From: Biomphalaria glabrata
Lineage: Eukaryota; Mollusca; Gastropoda; Planorbidae
DNA length: 64,000 bases
NCBI RefSeq assembly: GCF_947242115.1
Contig: NC_074711.1
Location: forward strand, 8,126,434 to 8,190,433
Direction of reading: 5' to 3'
Part shown: positions 12,971 through 25,442 of the stretch, piece after piece
Layout of the letters: each line of letters starts with the position of its first letter
Numbering within the stretch: position 1 is the first letter of the stretch
Translations under genes and position numbers: made by a program
Notes under the pieces: model-generated
Told to the model about the DNA's origin: nothing
Seen by the model: the letters and a program-made list of their open reading frames with translations, nothing else
Database searches by the model: none

Positions 12971-13253
12971 AAAAAGAAATAATAGCACTAGGGAAGAAGG
13001 AGCATTTTTGAAGTCTGTAATATATTGTATCGTTTTGAAGACATCAACGAACTTTTGATATCTCTGTGTAAGCTCGTAGTCTCGTTCTAGCTTAGTTGGA
13101 GCATGTTTGAAAACTTCGTTTTAAGTCCGTCCTGCTAAGTTCTTATTTTTAATGTTATTGACATTGTTTGTTAAGTTAATTGCGGAAAAAACAAATGGAA
13201 ATAAAATTTTTTTTTTTTGAAACATATCAAGTACGGTGCCATAAGCTTTAGGT

Positions 13254-13428
13254 CAGCGGTTCTCAACCTTTTAAGCTCGCCGACCCTTTTTACAATCCCC
13301 CACTCTGCCGCGACCCCCCCCCCCCCATACACACAGAATTGTATAATAGACAATAACAATCCATATTTTCGAAGGTCTTAGGCGACCCATGGCAAATGGT
13401 CAATCGACCCACAGGTTGAGAACCCCTG
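13254..13428. mobile_element. SPIN-like hAT MITE
   Basis: Ends are CAGCGGTTCTCAACC and GGTTGAGAACCCCTG. The 8-bp flanks CTTTAGGT and CTTTAAGT match at seven positions. The subterminal GTGGGTCGATTGACC is like the SPIN hAT family as I recall it. 175 bp, non-coding. Confidence 0.8.
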
Positions 13429-13859
13429 CTTTAAGTAGTTAAGCTGGATGTTAGCTCTTTCAAATAAAGACGATGTGTCAACGTTCCATCCAAAGCAAAA
13501 GAGAGATAGGAACGTGAAAGTCGGCCAACCGATCATATGTGGTGCCCAAACGTTTCAAAGGACAAAGTGATAGGTGAAGGTGAAACAAGCGCATAAGTTA
13601 GTTCCACGATCTGTCGTCTGCTAGTTTGAATACGTCATTATTATTATCAAATCAGAACAGATTACAAATGACAAATAATGAATTTTTATAGTTTAATTCA
13701 CTTTCTTGGCATCTGGCAGGACACTGTTGTGCCATGATATAAAAAAAAACAACAGCTGTAACAAGCAAGATATACATAAATACTGTTTTTTTTTAAACAA
13801 AGCTTTTATTGAGTGAACGGAGAGCACCGTTCTATCACAACTATATCTCAATATCGCAA

Positions 13860-14960
13860 TATATGTGCTTATATTTTTTCTATATAAAAGAAAAAAAAAT
13901 AATTAGTTGCGAATAATTTATTAATTAATTTTATTAATTAATATTTTGTATTCCTGTGTTGCCATGTACAATGTATAACTGAAAATTTCTCAGAATAGAA
14001 ATTGGTAGAAATAAAAGTGTAAAACAATCCACCCATGCAGAAAAACAAAGTTAGTTAATATTAGCTTTTGTAAAATAATAAGATATAAGATACAAAACGA
14101 ACTTATTTTCACGTGGTTCAAGTAGCTGGATCTACGGCAGTAGAGACAGTACTAGAGACAGTACTATCGCCCAGGGACTCATACTTAATTATGATCCACC
14201 ACAAAATGTAGAATAATATTAATTACCAGTAATTAATTAATTTTGTTTGACACCAACAAGGAAATTAATTCTTCACAATTAAGGCTCAATATGTGGGGTT
14301 TTAACCATATAGATGATTGTACGCATTATTTCTTTAAACTTTAAACAGTTATTTATTGTACCTTACTAGACATCATTGAATTAAAAAAATAACCAATAGT
14401 CAACTAACTATTGGTCATACTAATTTTTAAAAAGGGCAATAACGTCTACATTTTTAGAGTTGTAGCAGTAAGTGGGGAGTTCTGTCCTTTTATAAGTTTT
14501 TTTAAAAAGCTTATATGAACTCACTCTGTCTTTCTGTCTGGTAAAAAATGTGTACTCGTTATTTTTCTGCCACCCCCATTCTTGGGTAAAGTTGAAACTT
14601 CGCACTATTATTCAATGGCATAGACAAGACATGAATTAATAAAAAAAAAGGAAACAAAAAGACAACTAATAACTGATCTTTAATTATTTTATTTGACACC
14701 CACAAGGGAAACTAATCGCTCAGTATTCCACATATATGGCTAAATTTGTCGGGTTTAGTCCCCTTAAATAATTGTTAACGCTATTTCTCCCTCACACATT
14801 CTCCGATCAAGCTGATACTTTAAACAAATATTTATAATACTCAACAAAAAATATGAATCGATATGCAAAAATACTGAATTAGTCAATTTATTGTTGGTAA
14901 TTAAACATTTTGTTTAATACCAAATAAGGGAAATAAAATGCACATTATTGATAGATATAG
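13860..14960. repeat. Dispersed repeat R1, two or more copies
   Basis: Both 13880-14350 and 14400-14960 carry the R1 order: TCTTTCTGTCTGGTAAAAAA, GAACTTCGCAC-like, then TTTGACACC and ACAAGG. Non-coding and AT-rich. Confidence 0.5.
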
Positions 14961-15113
14961 TAATAAGGACGGCGTTCTTTCTCTTAGATAAGCTTTGTTT
15001 GTTTGTTTGTTTGTCTTTTTTAAGATTGGTTATATTTTGCTTGTTTTAAAAGTATTTTTATATTCTACTTCTTATAGAAATTAAACCTTATTTTAAACAA
15101 CTTCAAACCATAT

Positions 15114-15670
15114 TTAGTTGCTTAAATCTTGAGTAAGTAGAGAACAAGTGAATTGGGAATAAGAATGTAATCTAAGGTTTTGACAATTAGTTAAAGATTT
15201 GACATACAATGTGTCTCCTCGATTTAGTTGCACATAACACAAAATACGACTCGTTCTATTGCTTATCTCCACCTGGTCCAAAGATGTAGCTACCAAAATG
15301 TCGTCATTCTCTCTATAAATAAAACCCTTGTCAAACACAGCGTTTAGGACATGTGTACGTACATCATGGCCTCTTCCTCGGCGGCTGAATCCTGATAGTC
15401 CTCTTTGATATCGATTCTTCTCATGATATTTCTGCGAATCAGTTTTGAAAAGACCTAACTGGATATGCTGGCCAGTGCTGGTGCTAACGGACACACGGCA
15501 TTTATAAATGCCATTGCAGGACGCTGTGAATATTCCTGTTTTGGGCTCATAGCCGCCCGAATTGTACGCCACAGCTGTGAAACAGTCTACTATCCTGTGT
15601 TCCTCCAAATTCCACTCATCTGTTTTCACGTCCACATGTGCACTAAAGATAACATGCATGGATGGATAAT
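15114..15670 (-). CDS. Gene B terminal exon: C1q domain
   Basis: A single exon of 185 codons plus stop follows acceptor TTAAATTTCAG. The order of motifs fits a C1q/TNF-like fold: HVIFSAHVDV (first strand), VAYNSGGYEPKTGIFTASC, GIYKC, a central variable stretch, GDTLYVKSL and HSYSQFTCSLL near the end. The YN..G.Y.P.TGIFTA block is the usual C1q signature. Unusual points are cysteines in the C-x5-C spacing around GIY and a third cysteine where C1q domains often have glycine. C1q heads typically trimerise and bind diverse ligands; in molluscs many are immune lectins. Binding here is inference. Confidence 0.85.
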
Positions 15671-18600
15671 CTGAAATTTAACAAAAATTAAATTATAAAC
15701 AAAAGATTAATTCACAAATAGCAATATTTAAAGATCAATTATATACTCTTTTTCTTTATCATAAAACTTATATCAAATCACTGTAAAAAGTTTGTAGTAC
15801 ACGTTATTTTCCACACCCAATCTCGGATCAAGCAAAATTCTGAACAATTATTTCTTTTACCAGACAACACAAGAATAACAAATAACCAATCAGTTACTTA
15901 ACCATTGGTAGTTTAATTATTCTGTTTAGTATCTGGAACAAGAGAAAGAGAGTGTACTTGACTGTAGTGGTGGTATAAGCTGAATTAGTCACCTTAATAA
16001 GTCGCCGCTCTAAGTTAAAATAAGCAATATATATCTATACAATATTTTCTAGTCATTAGTACCTCAGAGTTGTTAGCATGTTTGCCCGATGAGGCGTGCG
16101 CCATGAATTTGAATTGAGGTCGTTCTTTTTTTTTTTTTTTAAGTTTTAAAACTAATTGCAATAAAATTCTCCCCCCCCCCCCCCATTTTCCCAACTGGTC
16201 TAGATAAGTGATAGGTTCATATCGTATTGAGAAAGCTAAAAAAAATGAAAAAGCACTAATTAAAATCATCTGTTTTGTAGGCAACGCAGGTAAAAATGCA
16301 GGTTTTTATTTTTAGAATTACTTTTTGTATGGCGCAAAGTTTATGCTACATCAAGGTCAATGCGCTCTAGTCTCATCTTTTTTTATTTAGTCTCTCAGAA
16401 AACACAACTCAACAGGGGCGTAGCTAGAAATTTTCCGGGGGGGGGGGGGCTTGACATCTTTGGGGGCCCATGCAATTTTCGTAATATTTAATAGTTAATG
16501 TAAAAAAAAAACTTTATTTGTGGGCGCCCCTCAAGTGGATTTTCAAATTCTTCCCTCTTCTCCCTAACCCTAGCTATGCCACTGCAACTCATCTTTGATT
16601 GGAAATCAAACCTTCTTGATCGGTAGTCAAGTGGTGTATTCAGTGGCGTAGCTAGGGTGGGGGATGTGGTGAGAATTTGAAGATCCCTCAGGGCCCCCAC
16701 TTGAGGAGGGCCCCCAAATGAGAGTCCATAATTTTTTTGTAAATAAATTAAATAATGAGTCACTGCCATGTACTCTTGCTTTTCAAGTTGTTTTATAAGT
16801 TAGTGACCCTAGTTGCAGAGTATTAACTCTTTCCGTGCGGGTTTACTCTTAATTTCAAGGAGTAACTTCCATAGCGCTGACTAGTGCAGTGTTACTCTCA
16901 GGAAGTAACTTGGTATATACTGCAGGCATGTCAAACATGACGTTCGGGGGCCGCATGCGGCCCGCGACCAATTTGCATGCGGCCCGCTTGCTCACCTAAA
17001 AAAATAAATATCAAAATAATGTTAAAATATTACGCTGGAAAATTAGAGATGACAAGCTAATTCAATTCAAAAATAGTATTTGTTAAACTGAACAACGAGT
17101 GAGTCTGCAGTTAAAGCAAGCTAAAGCTACATTTTGTCAAACTTAATTGCAAGTCATAACAAATCATTTAGTAAATGTGATTTTATGAAGGAGTGTGTCG
17201 TTAAAGTTGCGGAAGTAATTTGTTCAGTAAAGGTGAAAGCGTTTAAAGAAATAGCGTTAACTAGTGACACTGTGGCAGATAGAATAAATGACATGTCAGT
17301 CAGATTGTGTGAACAATTAAAGAACAAAATAGTCAATTTTTAAATTATTTTCATTGGCTCTCGATGAGTCAACTGATGTAACGGGTGTAGCATAGTAGGC
17401 TATATTCATAAGGGCCTGTGACAGGATTTTGAGATACATGAAGAGCTACTTGAGTTCTGTTCTATACATAACACCACAACAAGCGAAGATGTTTTTGAGA
17501 AATAACTGGAAGTGAAATTACAGTACAATTTACCCATGGTAAAGCTAGCTAGTCTAATAAAGGTTGGCGCACCAACAATGAAATGAAATTGTTTTGATGC
17601 AAAGCTACTTGGAAAAATAAGAGAGAATTATGCTAATTTTAAATTTGCTCATTTTCAGTGCATCATTCACCAAGAAACATTCTGCGCACAGCAACTAGTT
17701 CTAACGTGTCATGAGACCAGTTTCAGTCGCTCTCAATTTTATTCGTTTATTGGTTTAAATACTAGCAAATTTTCAATGTTTCTGGATGAAATAGGACACG
17801 AATTTGATTGTGCTCCCTACTACACAGAAGTCCGCCGGCTTTCTTGTCATAAAGTATTGTAGAGATTTTTGCACTGGCCACAAGAAAAGTGAAACTGGCG
17901 AATGGGTTCGGGATTTGGCATTTGCAGTTTATCTCACTGGTCAATGCAAAACTTGAACTTGAATTGGAAACTCAAATTAAAGGCAAAACTGTCACAACTG
18001 TGTCTGATCACGTGAAGTGTTTGAAGCAAAATTACGACTGTGAATAAACCAAATATGAAAAGAAATCTTGTTCACTTCTCGACGTGTCAGGGGCTAAAAA
18101 GATTAGATACGGCTACAACATTTGGTAAATATGTCTTATACCTGGAATCGTTAGTTCTTAAAGACATTGGACAGGACCTTGATCTGTGCACATGTCAAAC
18201 TTATGATACCGCAGCCACAATGAGAAGCCGTCTGTCTGACCTGCAGAAACGTCTCTTAGACATAAATCCAAAGGCAACATTTCTGAACTGTGATAATCAC
18301 TCTCTGAACCTGGCAGCTCCTCCTTCTTCTGAGATAGATCCAGCAATTGTCACCTTTTTTTTTGGAACTGTACATGAATAGTTAATTTTTTTTTTCCAAT
18401 TCACCCCAGAGATGGGCTAACCTGAAAGAAGCTGAAGCCGGGAGTTTAAGAAAGGAAAGTAATACAAGGTGGTCCGCAAGAGAAGAAGCTACGTTGGCAG
18501 TTTCCTTGTATCTCGACAAAATCATCAAACCGTTGGACAAACTTTATGAATCAACAACTGAAAGAATTGTCATTAGAAGCAGTGCACAGAATCTTCTTCG

Positions 18601-21600
18601 TGCAGTGGAAATATTTTTGCTTATCTGGAATTGTGGTCAAATGTCCTTCGCACAATCAATATAGTTCAGAATAAACTACTAAAGTCTGTACATACGGGAA
18701 GCTGTCGAAGAAATTAAAACCATTTCGTGCTTCTGCAAAATGATGAACAACGGACGAAACTGATCAGCCAATACATCGAAAAAGCAAAAAAGGTAATGAA
18801 TGTCATGGAGTTCCTGTAATCAAAATAACCAGACTTGATGAGGAGTTGAGTTCTGATGTAGGACTGTCCATAGAACTGTAATTCAAACGTGTTGCGACAG
18901 AAGTGCTGGACAGACTTTATATGGAGATGAAGGACAGATTACAAAGGCTGGAAAACCATGTGGACACCTTTGTGTTTCTTCTTGAACCAAGATACCTCTT
19001 GGAGTCTATGCATGATGAGAAGCTGATGACAAACTGAGTTACTTTTTCCTTTTTGTATGATGAAATACAGTCGAATCGCTTGTTCAATGATGTCATTGAT
19101 GCACGAGCACTTTTGATCAACAAAACAATCACCAACTGACATATTGAGGAAGCTTGCTTCGTTTGGTGATTTTGTGTGCTCAAACCTTGCAACCCCTATC
19201 CGAATACTGCTAACTCAGGCCACTTAGATTGCGTCATTTTAGAGATCATTCTCAAAGCTCAAGTTAATCAAAAACTATCTCAGGAGCACAATGACGCAAG
19301 AAAGGCTTAGAAGCATGGCATTAATGTCTGTGGAGTCACAAATACTAAACAATACTGATGTAGATGATTTTATAGATGTCTTTGCTCCACAGAAAGCACG
19401 ACGTGAAGCGATATGAATTGAGATTTGTCACTTGTGCATTATTTCGCGAATAAAAAAAGGTATTATTAAAGGAGTCTTAATGATTACTTTTTTGTTAATT
19501 TTACTGATATACTGTACCAATTTGAATTTAGACTTATATATTTATTAAGTACATTATCTCATTTCATGATGTCGAATGTCAAAATGCACCGGGTCCCCAA
19601 AAGAAGTCAATCCCCATTGAGCCCCCAAATCCCTAGCTGCGCCCCTGGGTATATTCCACTAGGCCACGGGTCTAATGGTTTCAATATTTGCAGCCCGAAA
19701 ATCAGAATCTATACAAGATAGAACGTGTTGCCAACGTAGTGGTATCGTGTGGCTGGCTGACGTTTTTATTATCAGCATTGCATTGTTGATATTCTGAATG
19801 ATTATCTAATTGACCTACGGAATGTTTTCAAATTTGGAATATGTACTTCCCTCTAGTCAAGTGACTTACTGGTCGTGATATTTTCAATGATGAGAGTCTC
19901 AGTATTATAGATTTGTAGGACACTGCTTACAAAATCCAGTTATAATTTTGTTTTTGCAATGCAGATAGTTTAGTGTATGTAAAAGATTTCTTTCTTTGAA
20001 AAAAAAGAATTAAAGTAATCGGTAAATCATTGTCAGTTCGTACAACAGAACACACATAAATTACTTTATTACTAAATTACATTAATTTATTAAGGTATAT
20101 GACACAAATGTATGCATAACTGTCTCTCTATGCAGTTGGCGTACGAAAAATCACCTTCACTATTTTTAAAGTTAAGAATTAGTTTTAAAAATGGTAGCCT
20201 ATAATTTTAAGAAATAAAAAGGCTTAAATATTATTTTTAAAACAAAACTGCTTTCAGAAAACAAATAGTAACCCCTGCATTGACAATTTTACAAGCCTCA
20301 AAATATCATGAGCTTGGACTTTACATGACTTTACTTGTTAAGTTAAACGGATGGATGGACAGACCCTCTCAAAACTAAATGCGCCTTTACCCTTTTCGGT
20401 GGTCGCCAAACACTGATCATTAACCTTTACCTTGTACATTTAGAATTGTGCCTTAAGCCTTCAGGTGTGGATAGACGTGGTTGGTTGATCAATTGTGGAT
20501 AAAATATCGTCTTAGGTCACGATTCATATCTTATATAATACAGACGTTACTTCAAAAAAGAAGATGATTATTTGTAGGTCAATGTGAGATTTGATATTTT
20601 CTTTGAAGTCTAGTAGTTTGTGGTTTATTATTTCAGGTGAGATAGTTTATGGCTAGATCTGACGTAAAAGTTACCCAGAAACAATTTATTAAATACCTTT
20701 AGTATTTTCCAGCACCAAGACAACTTCACTCAAAACATCCTGCAACTGAAATGATAGGACATTAAACACAGCTTCATTAAGTGACAATGACGTTAATTGT
20801 ATTGTTTAAGATGCTGAAATAAATAGAGAAAAAATGAATATTTATTTAAAAAAAAGTATCTTATATAAGCGGATTTAGTGTCGCACATGCGTCATGCTCT
20901 CTCTGGTGTGCTCCTTGGTCATGGGTGTTAGAGAAATAACGTGTACAATTATCTAAATGGGACAAAACCCTGTTTATTAAACAATATGATAATACTGAAA
21001 GATTAATTTCATTTGTTGGTATTAAACAAAATAATTAATTACCAGTAATTAATTGATTAATTGATTTTTTTGTATTGATTCATGTATTGTCTATGCCAAA
21101 GAAAAATTATGCAAGTTTCAACTTGATCCGAGAATGGGTGTGGGAGAAATAGTATGTAAAATATATTAACTGATAGACAGAGTTAGTTGATATAAGATTT
21201 GTAATCACTGTAATAAATACATTTTGAATAGAATGAACGCCATTATTATTAGCTGATAAAAACTTGCTTGACTAAAAAGAACTAACTTCCATCGATCCAA
21301 ATGCTCGCCTCGGTCTTTCTTTTTATATATTCCAAAAAGACTTTTTAGAAGCCATGGATTTACATAAGACTTGACAAGATCTTAGCTTGGAAATTTCCTA
21401 GTTATCTAGAATACTTTTATAACCCTATTCGCGACGCGATAGTGTTAACTGTGTGTGATCAGCTGACATATGTGACACAGGCCAGCAATACAGTTTAGCG
21501 TGCTAAATCGAAGGGCAAGGGACAGTACTGGCATGAACTTTGCACGCAAATATGACCAGTGTTATGGTCATCTGATCATATGTAAGCCTGCGAGGACGAG

Positions 21601-23211
21601 AGACACAGTGAGTAAGAAAAGAGCAGTTCAGGAGAGGACAGTGAGTAGACCGGGACTGTTAGTCTGCCATGAAGTCGGTCCTGGTAGAGTCCTCGAGTGA
21701 AACGTACGAGTCCAGGAAGAGACAGTAGAGTTTATGAGTTTAGTACAGTGATATACAGTCTAACGTTGTAGTAGTTGATTGTGTTGCCAATTGTGTCGAA
21801 TTGGCTGTTTTATTTTACCAGTATTAAAGTAACAGATTATTGTGGAGCTCTTGTTGTCAGATTCTTGATGTGTTGTGTGTTTAGCAGTGTTTACAGAACT
21901 CCTGATTAGGAGAGAGAGAAACGTAACAGTACGTATTTTTTTTTCTTTTAACACGCTTCTTAAATCATTACCGAATGCGCAGTTGAGCATGACAGCAAGT
22001 GAAAAAAAAAGCAGAATATTTGTTAACAAACATCTTATAATATGGCAAGATTTGTCTCCCTTTCTCTATATAAAACAAGATTAACTAATTACTGTGAATT
22101 AATTAACTAATTGGGTAATCTTTTATTGGTTCGTGTGTTGGCATTGACAATGAACAATTTCTGCGATTTTTTATTTGATTTGAGAATGGAAAATGGGAGA
22201 GAAAGCCTTTACAATGTATATACCAGATAGCTTCATAATACGAAAACACGGTCAAATAAAATTAGGATTTAGATCTACAGAAACCAACAGTGTGAAGTTA
22301 ACCAATGGATTTAGCTCCAAAAATGACTTTAACTTTGAAGATTCGAAATATTTGACAAGTAAATGTCCTAAGAACATACACACTGAAGAAAAAAGAATGG
22401 ACAGTAATTGTTTATCTTCTTATTTTATATAATACAGACGTTACTTCAAAAAAGATGATTATGTCCTACGTGTCATGCATCTAGTCATGCATGTTAACCA
22501 ATAACTTAAATTCTGCTAAGTCACTGGTTTTTCTGGTTAGCTCAAGCAACCCTTTCCATGCTCTAATAGCACTAGGGAAGAAGGAGTATTTGTAGGCCTA
22601 CAAATTTGTCCTAGCATATGGGATGAGGAATGTGCCTTTATCTTTGTGTATTTCTGATTATTTGATCAAATTTTGTGTTTGTATTTGAAGATTATGGTTC
22701 AGTATTTTATGTATAATTGCTACTTTACTTTTAAGTCTTCTATCCTGATGGCCCTTTAATTTTAGTGATATCACTAAAGGTGTTAATCAAGTCAATAGCT
22801 TATGTTTAATCGTCGCTCTACAGTTCACCATATGCAGCACTCAGCAACACCACTTTTATTAAGTACCATTAACTTACGAACAAGCTGGTAATTGTAGAAA
22901 TGTAATAGAACTTTTATGTGTTCTAAAAATCTTCACAAAAAAAAAGGCTTCACCGTTTGAATATTCAAACACCTTTTTATTCTTGTAGGACTACTTAGTA
23001 CATAAACCCTCCACTAAAAACAGACAATAATACAGAATATCGTACAAGACGTGAATTGACTTACATGGCAAAGATCTAAAGGTTTGTCCGTAGCTGTCTT
23101 ATTTTCCCATGCCAGATTTCTGTCTTTGAACTGGTGAGCTTTAGGTGCTGTGATATTTTCTAACAAAAGGTTTAAAAGTTACAGGTTACAGGTCTAAATT
23201 CTCTTGCAGAA

Positions 23212-23268
<57 letters not shown>

Positions 23269-25408
23269 GAAGTCTAATTCATAAAGCGCTGGCTGTGAGT
23301 GTGTATGTGTTTCGTGTGTGAATGTTGTTCATATTTGCATCTATATTGTTATTGTGACAGAAGTTACGCTGAGGTGGTCGAATTGTAGTCAAACCATTTG
23401 ATTGGACTAATAAAAATTATCTTTTCGTATCTTAGAATGAAGTTGAAATCAGACCGTTTGGTTTCAATTTTTAGTTCACTTGGAAGATGACTTTATTATG
23501 TTTTGATTGTGGGTTTTAGTTTCTTAAACACTTGTGTCATTAAATTTCTGTCTATAGTTTGAAAGTTATGTGTCTATGTTTTGCATACAGTCAGAAAGTT
23601 ACATACAATGCTATATGAGTACATACAATGAGTTTCAATGCTATATGAAATATCATGTGTGTGTATGTGTTTAAGTCATATCTTGAAAAGCTAAAACGTT
23701 CACCTAAATATAAATAAATATGTAGAATCTGAGAAGGGTTTAGAGCTTTGAGAAAAAAAAAGAGCAGGGATCCCCCATCCAAGAATGCCCAAAGTTTATA
23801 TTGATATTTTCAGATATTGTTACAGGCTTATTAAGGCCCATTCATGTATGATCAATAAAGCAGTATTATAGTCTATTTTTTTTATTTTTAGTATTACTAT
23901 TATTATTTATTATTATTATTATGTTAGAAATGAACGAGTAGTCATTCTCTGGCGCTGCCAGGGTCGAGTTTCGCTAAAGAGAAACAAAATTCATCGTAGT
24001 CCCTTTAACAGTTTCCACTGAGGAATTTTCTGGTGATGTGGCAGGTCTGCAGCAGTACCGCCCTCTGACAGGCAACGAGGATGTTCCTAGGAATGTTAAG
24101 GGCCTTGAAGGTGTCTGTGAGGTCAGTTGTTATTATCCCCTCGGTTGATATAACAATGGGGTATATTGTTATTTTGGACAATTTCCATAGACGCTTAATC
24201 TCCAAGCCTAGGTTCCCATATTTTCTTTGTTTTTCTATCTCAGTTTTTCTTAAATTATGAGACAGTGGTACGGCGATATCGATAATGGTAGCGGTTTTTT
24301 CTTTTTTATCGATGAACAGCAGATCCGGGCGATTGAAATCTACCGTTTTGTGGGTCAGAATAGGCCTATCCCAGTACAGCAGATGATCAGTAGACTCGAG
24401 AACCTCTTGCGGAGAGTATTTATAATAAGGGGGAGTGTCCTTATCGATCAATTTGTACGTCAAAGCCAGGTGTTGGTGTATTAACTTTGCAACTTGGTTA
24501 TGGCGACCTAGGTAGGCTGATTCTGATAGGGCTGGACATCCTGCCATAATGTGTTCAATCGACTCGCCCACATTTCCACATTTTCGGCATTTGTCGACAA
24601 CATTGAGTTTCAGGATATGCTTCTCGTAATTTTTTGTCCTGATTACTCTGTCCTGTATTGATGTAACAAAGCCTTCTGTTTCAGGGTAGAGATGACCTGC
24701 TTTGAGCCATGTTAAGGAAGCAGCCTTGTCGATGTTGTCCCCATGTAATGAAGCCGGAAATTTTCCGTGGAGTGTTTTTTCTTCCCATTGGCGAATCTCA
24801 TGCCCTACGTCGTCCAAACCGATATTGACATCAGCATTGTGTAGGTTCAGAGGGGTTGCATCGGAGTCGTATTTCCGTAGGAAGGAAACTAATTTGTTGC
24901 TGGAGGCGAGCAGTTTTGATCGTATTTTTAAAACTTGCATCTTACACAATTTGAAGATGTTCTGCAATCCACGACCCCCATCCTTGCTGGGCAGGTATAA
25001 CCTTATGGTGGAGGACTTGGGGTGTAGGCATCGAAACTTGGTTAGTAATTTTCTAGTGAGTCTGTCAATGTCATGTAGGTCGGTGTCAGTCCATTTGATC
25101 ACACCGAACGTGTAAAGGAGCACAGGGACGGCCCAGCTGTTAATTGCAGTGATGAGATTACTGCCAGACAGTTTGGTGTTGAGGATTTTATTAACTCTTT
25201 GCCTATATTTGCCAAGAAAGTCCTCTTTTAATTTTTTATGGTTTATCTTGGCATTCTGGTTTATTCCAAGATATTTATAAAGAGAGGCAGAGTTCAATTC
25301 CTCGATGCCTTCAAATGCAATGTTGGTGTTCGTTGCCTTGCCCTTTTTAATGCTTATGATGCCACACTTATCCAGGCCAAAAGACATACAGATATCGTCA
25401 CTAAAGCA

Positions 25409-25442
<34 letters not shown>

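Larger units (their letters stand above)
16641..19647 (+). mobile_element. 3-kb hAT transposon relic (ZMYM1-like transposase), CAGTGGCGTAGCTAG family
   Basis: Ends CAGTGGCGTAGCTAG and CTAGCTGCGCCCCTG. Flanks GGTGTATT and GGTATATT match at seven of eight. Transposase remains include CQTYDTAATMRSRLSDLQ (18195-18260), FLNCDNHSLNLAA (18281-18320) and the C-terminal dimerisation block SKLKLIKNYLRSTMTQERL (about 19250-19310) followed by DVDDFIDVFAPQKARRE. These correspond to the ZMYM1-like branch of hAT proteins. Several frameshifts and stops make it dead. A second, different hAT lies inside (16924-18030). It sits in a gene B intron. Confidence 0.8.

Noticed and set aside
22193-22432. A 79-codon plus-strand frame
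   Set aside because: It starts inside repeat R1, ends in a LINE tail and matches nothing I know.
24005-25387. A 460-codon open frame as a host gene
   Set aside because: RT thumb, CCHC and PD-(D/E)XK order identify a LINE; there are no introns and TAA repeats flank it.
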